Assembly: GCF_003674095.1 (NCBI RefSeq)
Contig: NZ_RDBF01000007.1
Span: 1 to 64,000 of the forward strand
Length of the DNA: 64,000 nt
Reading direction: 5' to 3'
Source: Aeromicrobium phragmitis
GTDB taxonomy: Bacteria > Actinomycetota > Actinomycetes > Propionibacteriales > Nocardioidaceae
Shown here: positions 1 through 10,523 of the stretch, one piece after another
How positions within the stretch are numbered: the first letter of the stretch is position 1
How the letters are laid out: the number at the start of each line of letters is the position of its first letter
Made by a program: the position numbers and the translations under genes
The notes under the pieces: model-generated
The model's input: the letters and a program-made list of their open reading frames with translations, nothing else
Told to the model about the DNA's origin: nothing
The model's database searches: none

Positions 1-22
1 GAGAGTAGGACGTCGCCGGACA
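1..22 (+). rRNA. rrf: 5S rRNA, 3' end only (partial)
   Basis: The first bases, GAGAGTAGGACGTCGCCGGA, match the usual 3' end of actinobacterial 5S rRNA (GGGAGAGTAGG...CGCCGG). The rest of the gene lies left of the window. A strong GC hairpin follows within about a dozen bases, as expected at the end of an rrn operon. Only about 22 bases are visible, so the exact 3' end is uncertain and the call rests on motif recognition plus context. Confidence 0.6.
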
Positions 23-32
23 ACCACACAGC

Positions 33-64
33 GCGAGGCCGCCCCAACCCTGGGGCGGCCTCGC
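33..64 (+). terminator. Rho-independent-type hairpin after the rRNA operon
   Basis: A perfect 13-bp inverted repeat (GCGAGGCCGCCCC at 33-45, GGGGCGGCCTCGC at 52-64) with a 6-base loop. It lies just behind the putative 5S end and about 85 bases before the first gene. There is only a short T-poor tail, as is usual in high-GC actinobacteria. Confidence 0.75.
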
Positions 65-148
65 TGCATTTACCCCCAGGATATTCTTGTCCACAGTCGG
101 CCCACGGCGCCCTGGCGGCCAGGATGTGCGCGGGGCGAGTCTGTCGCC

Positions 149-487
149 ATGAGCGAAGAATCCGTCAACGCGGTATCCCTGGCGGGCCGCATCTCCGCGG
201 CGCCGGTCACCCGGACGTTGCCGAGCGGCGACGAGATCGTCTCCTTTCGCGTGGTCGTCGACCGCAGCCGGGCGGCACGTCGTCGTTCGCGGGTGCGGGT
301 CGACAGCTTCGAATGCGCGGCCTGGACGGCAGCGCTCCGCCGGTTCTGCTCGCGTCTCGAGGTCGGCGATCGGGTGGCGGTCGAGGGCGAACTGCGATCC
401 CGGTTCGCTCGGTCCGGCGACGGTGTCGTCGGACGCGTGACCGTCGACGTCTCCTCGGTGCGCCGGGAGGTAGCCTCGTCCCCATGA
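149..487 (+). CDS. Single-stranded DNA-binding (OB-fold) protein, SSB-like
   Basis: A 112-residue protein with the SSB order: N-terminal VSLAGRI strand, VSFRVVVDR, then FECAAW, and VGDRVAVEGELRSR near residues 73-86. These are the conserved strands of the bacterial SSB OB-fold. It lacks the long acidic C-terminal tail of the main replicative SSB, so it is probably a short accessory paralogue. It should bind ssDNA in the cytoplasm. The stop overlaps the next start by 4 bases, so it is probably cotranscribed with the HAD phosphatase. ATG at 149 is the only start giving a complete OB fold. Confidence 0.75.
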   Translation: MSEESVNAVSLAGRISAAPVTRTLPSGDEIVSFRVVVDRSRAARRRSRVRVDSFECAAWTAALRRFCSRLEVGDRVAVEGELRSRFARSGDGVVGRVTVDVSSVRREVASSP

Positions 488-1488
488 GCCTGTCGAGCTG
501 CGAGCGGCCCCTCGTCGATGGCTACGACGCGGTGGTGCTGGATCTCGACGGTGTCGTTTACGTGTCGTCGCAGGCGGTGCCCGAGGCCGTGCCGGTCCTC
601 AACCGGGTCACCGACGCCGGGGTGCCGCTCGCTTACGTCACCAACAACGCGGCGCGCACCCCTCAGGAGGTCGCCGGGCAGTTGAGGTCGCTCGGACTGA
701 AGGCCGACGATGACGACGTCATCACCTCGGCGCAGGCCATCGCCCGGGTCATGGCCGCCGAACTCCCCGCCGGCTCGCCCGTCCTCGTCGCCGGCGGCGC
801 AGGACTGCGTGTGGCGGTGCAGGAGTCGGGCCTGTCGCCGGCGGCCGATCTCGGCGCCGGTCCGGTTGCCGTGGTGCAGGGCTACTTCCCGCAGATCGGC
901 TGGGAGGACCTCGCGGAGATCGCCTACGCCGTCGAGGCGGGGCTCCCGTGGTACGTCAGCAATACCGACCTCACCATCCCCACGTCGCGGGGCATCGCAC
1001 CGGGCAACGGTTCGCTCGTTCAGGCGGTCCAGAACGCCGCACGCGTCCCCCCGCGCGCGATCGCTGGCAAGCCGCACCGTCCGCTCTTCGAGGTGACCCT
1101 CGAACGGCTCGGTGCCGCGAACGCGCTCATGGTCGGCGACCGCCTCGACACCGACATCGCCGGAGCGCGCGGCGCCGGCCTCACGTCGCTGGCGGTGCTG
1201 ACCGGCGTGTCCACGCTCGCCGACATCGCCGCGGCCACCGGCGACGACCGCCCGGACTTCGTCGCAGCCGACCTGCGCGGACTGTTCGCCCCCCACCCTC
1301 CGGTCACCGTCGACGATGTCGAAGCCCGGTGCGGTGCGGCGCGAGCGCTCCTGACCGGCGAACAGGTCGGGCTCGAGCGCCGATCCTCGCAGTCGGTCGA
1401 GAACCTCCGCGCCGTGCTCGGACTCGCCTGGTCGATCCGCGACAGGTCCGGCACATCGCCTCGCCTCGATGGGACACTGGGACCATGA
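484..1488 (+). CDS. HAD superfamily class IIA (NagD/PNPase-like) sugar phosphatase
   Basis: A 334-residue HAD hydrolase. Motif I is VLDLDGVVY with the catalytic Asp pair at about residues 20 and 22, motif II lies at TNNAART, and the C-terminal metal site is MVGDRLDTDIAGA. The C2 cap between them is typical of NagD/p-nitrophenylphosphatase proteins (4-nitrophenyl phosphate, sugar or glycerol phosphates). The substrate cannot be read from sequence. GGGAGG lies 11-17 bases before the ATG, which overlaps the SSB-like stop (ATGA). The same gene precedes tlyA in mycobacteria (Rv1692), so this is part of a conserved actinobacterial block. Confidence 0.85.
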   Translation: MSLSSCERPLVDGYDAVVLDLDGVVYVSSQAVPEAVPVLNRVTDAGVPLAYVTNNAARTPQEVAGQLRSLGLKADDDDVITSAQAIARVMAAELPAGSPVLVAGGAGLRVAVQESGLSPAADLGAGPVAVVQGYFPQIGWEDLAEIAYAVEAGLPWYVSNTDLTIPTSRGIAPGNGSLVQAVQNAARVPPRAIAGKPHRPLFEVTLERLGAANALMVGDRLDTDIAGARGAGLTSLAVLTGVSTLADIAAATGDDRPDFVAADLRGLFAPHPPVTVDDVEARCGAARALLTGEQVGLERRSSQSVENLRAVLGLAWSIRDRSGTSPRLDGTLGP

Positions 1489-1634
1489 GCAGTCCCGACG
1501 ACACCGTCGCGTCCGTCCTCGCTGCCCTCGACGGGCTCGAGGACGTCGACGTCCACGAGCATCCTGCGCGGTTCGATGCAGTTCACGGCGCATTGCGACG
1601 GCTGCTCGACGGCGACGAGGCCGCCGAGTCCTGA
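1485..1634 (+). CDS. Small conserved acidic protein between HAD phosphatase and tlyA
   Basis: A 49-residue protein, rich in Asp, Glu and Ala and probably helical, of unknown function. It is read from ATGA overlaps at both ends: its start overlaps the HAD stop and its stop overlaps the tlyA start. Such tight coupling argues that it is really translated. Mycobacteria have a similarly placed small gene (Rv1693). No motif suggests a biochemical activity; a role linked to its neighbours is inference only. Confidence 0.7.
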   Translation: MSSPDDTVASVLAALDGLEDVDVHEHPARFDAVHGALRRLLDGDEAAES

Positions 1635-2452
1635 TGGGACGTCGGGTACGACTGGACAGCGAACTCGTGCGCCGCGGCTTGGCCAGGTCACGTGAGCACG
1701 CGGCAGAGCTGATCGATCAGGGCCTCGTCAGTGTCGGCGGGCAGACCGCGCGCAAGGCCGCCACCCAAGTCACGACCGATCAGCCCGTGGTGGTCAAGGA
1801 ATCACTCGAACCGACCTACGCCTCCCGAGGCGCTCACAAACTCCTCGGCGCGCTCGCGGCCTTCGAGCCGCTCGGACTCGACGTCGCCGGGCGCCGGGCG
1901 CTCGACGCCGGGGCCTCCACCGGAGGATTCACCGATGTCCTGTTGCGCCGGGGGGTGCGTGAGGTGCTGGCCGTCGACGTCGGTTACGGCCAGCTCGTCT
2001 GGGCCTTGCAGTCCGATCCGCGCGTCCACGTCATGGACCGCACCAACGTCCGCTCGCTGACCCTGGAGCACACGCAGGGGCCGGTCGATCTGCTCGTCTC
2101 CGACCTCTCCTTCATCTCCCTGACCATCGTCATGCCCGCCCTCACATCGGTCACCGCCGCGGGCGGCGACATCGTGCTCATGGTGAAACCCCAGTTCGAG
2201 GTCGGCAAGGAGAACCTCGGCAAGAACGGCGTCGTCCGCGATCCCGCGCTGCACGCGACCGCGGTCCACCGTGTCTGCATGAGCGCCTACGATCACGGAT
2301 GGGGTACGCGCGGTCTGGCTCCGAGTCCGCTTCCGGGCCCCGCTGGCAACGTCGAGTACTTCTGCTGGCTGCGCACCGACGCACCGGCACCCGACCCTGC
2401 CGCGGCCGACGAGGTCGTCGCGGCCGGACCGTTAGGAGGCGAGTGCGGATGA
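1634..2452 (+). CDS. tlyA: 16S/23S rRNA 2'-O-ribose methyltransferase TlyA
   Basis: A 272-residue protein. An S4 RNA-binding domain (about 1-65, RLDSELVRRGLARS...) precedes a Rossmann methyltransferase with the SAM motif LDAGASTGGFTDVL and catalytic-region motifs LLVSDLSFIS and LMVKPQFEVGK. The family methylates C1409 of 16S and C1920 of 23S rRNA, and its loss gives capreomycin/viomycin resistance in mycobacteria. Length matches the family (about 268). The ATG overlaps the previous stop and the TGA overlaps the NAD kinase start. Confidence 0.93.
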   Translation: MGRRVRLDSELVRRGLARSREHAAELIDQGLVSVGGQTARKAATQVTTDQPVVVKESLEPTYASRGAHKLLGALAAFEPLGLDVAGRRALDAGASTGGFTDVLLRRGVREVLAVDVGYGQLVWALQSDPRVHVMDRTNVRSLTLEHTQGPVDLLVSDLSFISLTIVMPALTSVTAAGGDIVLMVKPQFEVGKENLGKNGVVRDPALHATAVHRVCMSAYDHGWGTRGLAPSPLPGPAGNVEYFCWLRTDAPAPDPAAADEVVAAGPLGGECG

Positions 2453-3363
2453 GACGAGTGCTGCTCACGGTGCACGTCGCACGCCCCGAAGCCGCCCGCG
2501 TCGTGACCGGGTTCGCTCGCGAACTGCAGGCCGCCGGTATCGAAGTGCGGGTCGTCGAGACCGAGCTCCCCGCGCTGATCAAGCAAGGAGCCGTCGACCT
2601 CGTACCGGTCGAAGCCCGTCCCGGTGCTGCCGCCGACTGTGAGCTCGCGGTCGTCTTCGGCGGCGACGGCACGATCTTGCGCACCGCCGAACTGTGCCGG
2701 GGCACCGGCACCGCCGTCCTGGGCGTCAACCTGGGCCATGTGGGCTTCCTCGCCGAGGCCGACGTCGAGGACCTCCACGAGATCGCGGCGCGGGTCATCG
2801 CCGGAGACCTCGAGGTCGAGGAGCGACTGACCGTCGACGTCGTGGTGTCGGTCGGGGGCGAGGTCATCGCTCACAACTGGGCGCTCAACGAGGCGACCGT
2901 CGAGAAGGCCTCGCGTGAGCGCATGCTCGAAGCGGTCGTCGAGATCGACGACCGGCCGGTCTCTCGGTGGGGCTGCGACGGCGTCGTGTGCGCCACGCCC
3001 ACGGGGTCGACGGCCTACAACTTCAGCGCGGGCGGGCCGATCGTCTGGCCCGAGGTCTCGGCGCTGCTCATGGTGCCGATCAGCGCGCACGCGCTCTTCG
3101 CCCGGCCGCTGGTGGTCTCACCGGACTCCACCCTGGCGATCGAGATCGTCGGCGAGACCAGCACGGGCGTCCTCTGGTGCGACGGCCGACGCGCGGCGGA
3201 GGTGCCCATCGGCGCCCGGATCGAGGTGAGCCGCGGCGCGGAGCCGGTCCGCCTCGCCCGCTTGCATGCGGCCCCCTTCGCCGACCGGCTCGTGCGCAAG
3301 TTCGAGTTGCCCGTCGCCGGATGGCGCGGGGCGGCGGAGCGTCGCAGAGAGGAGCGCGGCTGA
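2449..3363 (+). CDS. nadK: NAD kinase
   Basis: A 304-residue protein that phosphorylates NAD to NADP using ATP or polyphosphate. The hallmark GGDGT motif lies at about residues 71-75, followed by NLGHVGFLAE, the ALNEATVEK segment and TGSTAYNFSAGGP, all core NAD-kinase motifs. GGAGG lies just upstream (2436-2440) of the ATG, which overlaps the tlyA stop. The order tlyA-nadK-recN is conserved across Actinobacteria. Confidence 0.95.
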   Translation: MRRVLLTVHVARPEAARVVTGFARELQAAGIEVRVVETELPALIKQGAVDLVPVEARPGAAADCELAVVFGGDGTILRTAELCRGTGTAVLGVNLGHVGFLAEADVEDLHEIAARVIAGDLEVEERLTVDVVVSVGGEVIAHNWALNEATVEKASRERMLEAVVEIDDRPVSRWGCDGVVCATPTGSTAYNFSAGGPIVWPEVSALLMVPISAHALFARPLVVSPDSTLAIEIVGETSTGVLWCDGRRAAEVPIGARIEVSRGAEPVRLARLHAAPFADRLVRKFELPVAGWRGAAERRREERG

Positions 3364-5036
3364 TGTGGCAGTTCCTCCGGCTGTCGTCCCTCGGCGTCAT
3401 CGAGGAGGCCGAGCTCGAGCTCGGCGCCGGCTTCTCGGTCATCACCGGCGAGACCGGCGCGGGCAAGACGATGGTCGTCACCGCGCTCGGGTTGCTGCGC
3501 GGCGAACGCGCCGACTCCGGTCTCGTCCGGATCGACGCTGACCGGGCCAGAGTGGAGGCCACAGTCGCGGTGGCGCCCGGATCGACCGTCGACCGCCTCG
3601 TCACCGAGGCCGGCGGGTCGCTCGACGACGGCGAACTCGTGCTCGGTCGCGTGCTCTCTGCGCAAGGTCGCTCCCGCGCCACCGCCGGTGGTGCCACCGT
3701 GCCCGCCGCGGTGCTCACCCAGGTCGCCCGCGAGCTCGTCGCGGTCCACGGCCAGTCCGATCAGCAGCGGCTCGTCCTGGCCAGTCAGCAGCGCGAGGCG
3801 CTGGACACCTTCGGGGGAGATGCGGCGGCGAAGGCGCTCACGGCGTACCGCGCCACCTACGCGCGATGGCGCGAACTCCAGCGCACCCTCGTCGAGCTGC
3901 GCGACCACGCGGGGGAGCGGCTGCGCGAGGCCGACATGCTCCGCCACGGGCTCGACGAGATCAACGCCGTGGAGCCGCAGGTCGGCGAGGACGAGGAGCT
4001 CGCTGCCGAGGAGGCGCGACTCGCGCACGCGGAGTCGCTCATCGGCGCCGCGCTCCATGCGGCCGGGGCCCTCTCCGACGACGAGAACGGCGCGGCGACG
4101 GCGGTCGCCGTCGCTCACCAGCAGCTCTCCGGTGCTGCCGGCCACGACCCCGTTCTCGACGCGCTCGCCACCCGAGTCGCCGAGGCGGGCATCGAACTGA
4201 GCGATATCGCCTCCGAACTGCAGCGCTACGGCTCCGACATCGACCTCGACCCGGCTCGGCTCGCCGCGGTGCAGGAGCGCCGAGCTGCGATCTCTGCGCT
4301 CGTCCGCCGCTACGGTCCCACCCTCGACGACGTCCTCGCCTGGGCCCGCGACGCCGCAGAACGGCTTCCCGAACTCGACGACGACGATCAGCGCATCGCC
4401 GCACTCGAGAGCGAGCTCGCCGAGGTGGAACCGCAGCTGCACACGTCGGCCGACCGGCTGCGTGAGGTACGCCGGGCCGCCGCGGCCGAGCTCGCCGAGC
4501 GGGTTCAACGCGAGTTGGCGGCGCTGTCGATGCCGTCGGCGCGACTCGAGGTGGTCGTCGAACCCGCCGAGGAACTGACCCAGCACGGCGGTGACGCCAT
4601 CGAATTCCTCTTCGCCGCCAACAGCGGCACCGCGCCGCGCCCGATGAGCAAGGGCGCGAGCGGGGGAGAGCTGTCCCGACTCATGCTCGCGCTCGAGGTC
4701 GTACTCGCCCACGAGCACACCGTGCCCACCCTGGTCTTCGACGAGGTCGACGCCGGCATCGGCGGCAAGGCCGCGGTCGAGGTCGGCCGCCGGCTCGCCC
4801 GGTTGGCCCGCAACGCTCAGGTCATCGCCGTGACCCATCTTCCGCAGGTGGCAGCCTTCGCCGATCACCACTTCGTGGTCTCCAAGAGCGACGACGGAGC
4901 CGTGACCCGCAGCAGCGTCCGCCGCCTGTCCGATGACGAGCGGGTCGACGAGCTCGCCCGGATGCTGGCCGGCGTCGACGAGTCGCAGGCCGCTCAGGAG
5001 CACGCCCGCGAGCTGCTGGACCTGGCGCGCCGCTGA
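3363..5036 (+). CDS. recN: DNA repair protein RecN
   Basis: A 557-residue SMC-like ATPase acting early in double-strand break repair. Walker A is GETGAGKT at about residues 29-36. The centre is a helical coiled-coil arm rich in Glu, Arg and Ala. The C-terminus has the ABC signature GGELSRLML, Walker B TLVFDEVDAGIGG and the HLPQVAAFADHH switch. Length is normal. ATG overlaps the nadK stop (TGATG). It is likely SOS-related in other bacteria, but no LexA box is visible here since it lies inside an operon. Confidence 0.95.
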   Translation: MWQFLRLSSLGVIEEAELELGAGFSVITGETGAGKTMVVTALGLLRGERADSGLVRIDADRARVEATVAVAPGSTVDRLVTEAGGSLDDGELVLGRVLSAQGRSRATAGGATVPAAVLTQVARELVAVHGQSDQQRLVLASQQREALDTFGGDAAAKALTAYRATYARWRELQRTLVELRDHAGERLREADMLRHGLDEINAVEPQVGEDEELAAEEARLAHAESLIGAALHAAGALSDDENGAATAVAVAHQQLSGAAGHDPVLDALATRVAEAGIELSDIASELQRYGSDIDLDPARLAAVQERRAAISALVRRYGPTLDDVLAWARDAAERLPELDDDDQRIAALESELAEVEPQLHTSADRLREVRRAAAAELAERVQRELAALSMPSARLEVVVEPAEELTQHGGDAIEFLFAANSGTAPRPMSKGASGGELSRLMLALEVVLAHEHTVPTLVFDEVDAGIGGKAAVEVGRRLARLARNAQVIAVTHLPQVAAFADHHFVVSKSDDGAVTRSSVRRLSDDERVDELARMLAGVDESQAAQEHARELLDLARR

Positions 5037-5092
5037 TCTCCGGCCCTGCCTCCACGGATCGGGCCCCTTCGCGTGTCAGCATGGGAAGCGCT

Positions 5093-6268
5093 ATGGCTCT
5101 TCTCAAACGCAAGCGTGCGGACGCGGTCGACGCCCCCGGTGTCGTCGGTCCCGCGCGGCTGGCTCGTCAGCCCTCGGACTTCGCCGGGGTCCGCCCCGGC
5201 GATGTCGTGGTCATCGACATCGCCGACCTCGAGGCGCAGGATGCCGAGACGCTCGCCGCGCGCGGGGTCGCCGCCGTGGTCAACGCCGCGCCCTCGTCGA
5301 CGGGCCGCTACCCGAACCTCGGTCCCCAGGTCCTCGCGAGCACCGGCATCACGCTGGTCGACGACGTCGGCGAGGGCATCTTCGCGCGGTTGCGCAGCGG
5401 CGAACGCCTGCGCATCGACGGAGCCGCCGTCTACCGCGGCGACGAACTCGTCGCCACCGGCGTCGAGATGACCGGCGAGCGCATCTCCGCGGGCCTGACG
5501 CAGGCGTCCACGGAGCTGTCCAACCGGCTCGACTCGGTCACCGCCAACGCCTCGGATCAACTGCGCCGCGAGCGCGCGATGCTGTTCGAGGGCGCACGTG
5601 TCCCGCGGCTCACTCAATCCGCCCGCAACCGCGCCGCCATCGTCGTCGCCGATGCGTTCGACGTGGAGGTCGACCTCAAGGGCTTGCGCCGCTTCATCCG
5701 CGACAACGATCCGCTCCTCATCGGCGTGGGCAAGGGCGGCGACGTCCTCATCACGATGGGTCTCGTCCCGCACGTGCTCATCGGCACCGACGAGGAGCTC
5801 CCCACGAGTGCGATCGCCCGGGCCCGCGAGGTCGTGGTGGTCTCGCCCTCGGGACGCATCGCCCGTCCCGAGCGCTTCGAGCAGCACGGCACCCCGGCCA
5901 CCGTCTTCGCCGCCAGCGGGACGAGCCAGGACCTCGCGATCCTGCTCGCGGACCACAACGACGCGTCGGTCATCGTGCTGGCCGGTGCGCCGCCCACCCT
6001 CGTCGCCCTCCTCGAACGCGACACGGCCGACGTCGGCTCCGCGTTCGTGGCTCGGCTGAAGGCCGGCACGAAGGTCGTCGACGCCAAGGCTGTCCGGTTC
6101 TTCGCCGTGCAGCGGTTGTCGTGGCTCGTGCCCGCTCTCTTGCTGCTGGCCGGCGTCGTCGCGGTCGTCGCGGCGATCGGCACCACCCCCGCCGGCATGA
6201 GCTGGTGGAGCGACCTGCGCGACCTCGTCGGCGATGGCGTCACCTGGATCGAAGGACTCTTCTCGTGA
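5093..6268 (+). CDS. steA: SteA-like cytokinetic ring protein
   Basis: A 391-residue protein matching the SteA family (Rv1697): an N-terminal thiamin-pyrophosphokinase-like catalytic fold (KGGDVLITMGLVPHVLIGTDEE) and one C-terminal transmembrane helix (LVPALLLLAGVVAVVAAIG). In Corynebacterium, SteA with SteB localises at the division ring and affects daughter-cell separation. ATG at 5093 has GGAAG 5 bases upstream; an alternative ATG at 5081 adds four residues. The stop overlaps the steB GTG. Confidence 0.85.
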   Translation: MALLKRKRADAVDAPGVVGPARLARQPSDFAGVRPGDVVVIDIADLEAQDAETLAARGVAAVVNAAPSSTGRYPNLGPQVLASTGITLVDDVGEGIFARLRSGERLRIDGAAVYRGDELVATGVEMTGERISAGLTQASTELSNRLDSVTANASDQLRRERAMLFEGARVPRLTQSARNRAAIVVADAFDVEVDLKGLRRFIRDNDPLLIGVGKGGDVLITMGLVPHVLIGTDEELPTSAIARAREVVVVSPSGRIARPERFEQHGTPATVFAASGTSQDLAILLADHNDASVIVLAGAPPTLVALLERDTADVGSAFVARLKAGTKVVDAKAVRFFAVQRLSWLVPALLLLAGVVAVVAAIGTTPAGMSWWSDLRDLVGDGVTWIEGLFS

Positions 6269-7131
6269 TCAACCTGCGTTACCACCTCGTCTCCCTCGCC
6301 GCAGTGCTGTTCGCGCTCGCGGCCGGCATCGCCGTCGGAGCCGGCCTCCTCGACGACGCCGGTGCGACGCTCAACAACGACGACCAGGCGCGACCGGACA
6401 TCTCGCCGGCCATCGCCGGCTTCGATGCGGCCTATGCCGAGAGCACGTCGCCCGGCCTGATCCGCAACACGCTGGCCGATCAGAGCGTCGTCGTGTTCAC
6501 GACGCCCGGGGCTCGCGATGCCGAAATCACCGGCATGATGGAGAACCTGCAGAGCGCCGGTGCCACGGTCACCGGCCGGGTCGCGTTGACCGGCAAGCTC
6601 CTGTCGCCCTCGGAGCGGCAGTTCGCCGAGGGCGTCGCCACCCAAGCCGGCGGTGACGAGATCTCCGGCGACGGCGCGTACGAGCTCATCGGCAGCGCCC
6701 TCGGTCGGGCCTTCCTGGCCCCGGAGACCGGCGAGACCGACCAAGCCGCGCGCACGATCCGTTCGGCGTTCGCCCAGGGCGAGCTCATCGACATCGTCCA
6801 GGAGCCCGAACAGAACGCGACGCTCGCGGTGGTCATCACCGGTCCGTCCTCGTCCGAGGACGCGGACTACGGCGTGGTCGTCTCCCAGTTCGCGGGTGCC
6901 GTGGACGCGTCCGGAGCCGGACTGCTGGTCGCCGGCCCCGTCTCGTCCTCGGAGGACCGCGGCATCGTCGGCCGGGTGCGATCGTCGGAGGTCGCCTCGG
7001 AGGTCTCGACCTTCGACGTCACCGACACGGCCACCGGCCGGATCGCCGCGGTGCTCGCGCTGGTGCGTGAGTCCGCGGGCACCTCGGGTGCCTGGGGCAC
7101 GTCGCGCTCGGCCGACGGCCCGCTGCCGTAG
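6265..7131 (+). CDS. steB: SteB/MctB-like copper transporter-family membrane protein
   Basis: A 288-residue protein with GTG start overlapping the steA stop. It has an N-terminal transmembrane segment (RYHLVSLAAVLFALAAGIAVGAG) and a large extracytoplasmic domain typical of the MctB family, named for mycobacterial Rv1698, a channel implicated in copper tolerance. In Corynebacterium the homologue SteB partners SteA in cell separation. Placement after steA makes the division role the more likely one; copper transport cannot be judged from sequence. Confidence 0.83.
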   Translation: MINLRYHLVSLAAVLFALAAGIAVGAGLLDDAGATLNNDDQARPDISPAIAGFDAAYAESTSPGLIRNTLADQSVVVFTTPGARDAEITGMMENLQSAGATVTGRVALTGKLLSPSERQFAEGVATQAGGDEISGDGAYELIGSALGRAFLAPETGETDQAARTIRSAFAQGELIDIVQEPEQNATLAVVITGPSSSEDADYGVVVSQFAGAVDASGAGLLVAGPVSSSEDRGIVGRVRSSEVASEVSTFDVTDTATGRIAAVLALVRESAGTSGAWGTSRSADGPLP

Positions 7132-7192
7132 CAGACGCAGTGAGGCCAGCGACACGGCCTCGCCGCTCCAGAACGGCTTGCTTTCTTGGTAG

Positions 7193-8944
<1,752 letters not shown>

Positions 8945-8945
8945 G

Positions 8946-9557
8946 ATGACGGCTCCGGATCATCCGCGGCTGCCTGGACAGCTGGCCGACGCCGTCGCGG
9001 ACGCACCGGCCGGCTGGCCGGTGGCGCGCGCCACGACGGCGTTCTCCAACGGCTACCTCGACGTCACGCTCGACACCATCGTCGACCCGGGCGGCGAGGA
9101 GCACGAGCGGGTGATCGTGCGACCGCACGGTGCCGTCGCCGTACTCGCCCTCGACGAGGACGACCGGATCCTGCTGGTGGAGCAGTACCGGCATGCCGTC
9201 GGCCAACGGCTCGTGGAGATTCCGGCCGGCACGCTCGACGTCCACGGTGAGCATCCGGCCGAGGCCGCCGCGCGCGAGCTGGCCGAGGAAGCCGACATCG
9301 TCGCCGGGCGCTGGTCGCCCCTGCTGGAGCTGACCGCGACGCCCGGATACTCGACCGAGCGCTGGACGGCGTACGTGGCGCAGGATCTCGCGGCCGTACC
9401 CGACTCGGACCGCACCGAGCGCGTGGCCGAGGAGGCCGACATGCGTCAGTGGTGGGCGCCGTTCCAGCAGGCCGTCGGCCTCGTGCTCGACGGCAAGATC
9501 ACCGACGCGCTCACGGTGGCGGCGATCCTGGCCTGGGCTGTACGGCGGTCCGCGTGA
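8946..9557 (+). CDS. Nudix hydrolase, ADP-ribose pyrophosphatase-like
   Basis: A 203-residue Nudix protein. The Nudix box is [17 protein letters not shown] with the metal-binding REL.EE core; the leading Gly is one residue further away than the consensus (GTLDVHGE), and the usual EExG Gly is Asp. The [13 protein letters not shown] strand and PAGTLD segment resemble ADP-ribose pyrophosphatases. In mycobacteria, Rv1700 sits at the same place and has ADP-ribose/8-oxo-dGDP activity. Start ATG is one base after the pyrG stop; its stop overlaps the xerD GTG. Confidence 0.88.
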   Translation: MTAPDHPRLPGQLADAVADAPAGWPVARATTAFSNGYLDVTLDTIVDPGGEEHERVIVRPHGAVAVLALDEDDRILLVEQYRHAVGQRLVEIPAGTLDVHGEHPAEAAARELAEEADIVAGRWSPLLELTATPGYSTERWTAYVAQDLAAVPDSDRTERVAEEADMRQWWAPFQQAVGLVLDGKITDALTVAAILAWAVRRSA

Positions 9558-10468
9558 CCCTGGAGCGGGCAGTCTCGGACTACCTCGCGCACCTGGGCAT
9601 CGAACGAGGACTCGCCGACAACACGTTGCAGTCGTATCGACGCGATTTGCGGCGCTACGCGCGGTTCCTGGCCGAACTCGGTCGCGAGCACCCGGCGGAC
9701 ATCACCGAGGCCGACGTGGCCGCCTTCAGCGCCGCGCTGCGCACCGGGGATGACGATCACCGCCCGTTGGGCACGTCCAGCGTCGCCCGGATGATCGTGG
9801 CGGTCCGCGGATTCCATCGTTTTCTGCTGCGTGAGCAGCTCGTCAGCACGGACGTCACCAATGCGGTCAAGCCGCCGCGGCCCGCGTCGCGGCTCCCCAA
9901 GGCGCTACCGCTCGACGACGTCGAGGCGATCATCGCCGCCGCCGGTGCTCCGGGGACGGCGCTCGCCAAACGCGACCAGGCGCTGCTGGAGCTGCTCTAC
10001 GGAACGGGGGCCCGCATCTCCGAGGCGGTCGGGCTCGATGTCGACGACGTCGATCTCGAGCACGGCGCCGTCGTGCTGCGCGGCAAGGGGGCGAAGCAAC
10101 GCATCGTGCCCGTCGGCAGTTACGCCCGCGACGCCGTGGCGGACTACCTGCGTGTCGCGCGGCCGAGCCTGGCCAACGGCACGAGCCATGCGCTGTTCCT
10201 CAACGCGCGCGGGGGACGGCTGTCGCGCCAGAGCGCGTGGACGGTGCTGACCCGTGCCACGGCGCGCGCCGGAATCGCGGCCGAACGGGTGTCACCGCAC
10301 ACGTTCCGGCACTCCTTCGCCACCCATCTGCTCGATGGTGGTGCCGACGTGCGAGTCGTGCAGGAACTGCTCGGTCACGCCTCCGTCACCACGACCCAGA
10401 TCTACACGTTGGTGACCGTGGAGAAACTCCGCGAGGTCTACGCCACGGCGCATCCGCGGGCGCGATGA
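9554..10468 (+). CDS. xerD: Site-specific tyrosine recombinase XerD
   Basis: A 304-residue recombinase that resolves chromosome dimers at dif together with XerC. The N-terminal SAM-like core-binding domain (about 1-95) precedes the catalytic domain with all key residues: Arg in [12 protein letters not shown], Lys in [28 protein letters not shown] and the nucleophile Tyr in IYTLV. Size and position (after Nudix, before parA) match actinobacterial xerD, so this is a housekeeping gene, not a phage integrase. Confidence 0.94.
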   Translation: MTLERAVSDYLAHLGIERGLADNTLQSYRRDLRRYARFLAELGREHPADITEADVAAFSAALRTGDDDHRPLGTSSVARMIVAVRGFHRFLLREQLVSTDVTNAVKPPRPASRLPKALPLDDVEAIIAAAGAPGTALAKRDQALLELLYGTGARISEAVGLDVDDVDLEHGAVVLRGKGAKQRIVPVGSYARDAVADYLRVARPSLANGTSHALFLNARGGRLSRQSAWTVLTRATARAGIAAERVSPHTFRHSFATHLLDGGADVRVVQELLGHASVTTTQIYTLVTVEKLREVYATAHPRAR

Positions 10469-10523
10469 ACGGCAGTACAGTGGCGCGAGAGAGAAGCAAC
10501 ATGTCGACACGTGAAGGACGGCG

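Noticed and set aside
3015-5003. A 662-codon open frame on the - strand under recN
   Set aside because: High-GC antisense shadow: the + strand has complete RecN motifs, and the - strand product is Arg/Gly/Ala/Val-biased without any motif.
9554-10468. Tyrosine recombinase as an island integrase
   Set aside because: It lies in the conserved pyrG-Nudix-xerD-parA order and has XerD length and motifs; it is far from the island.
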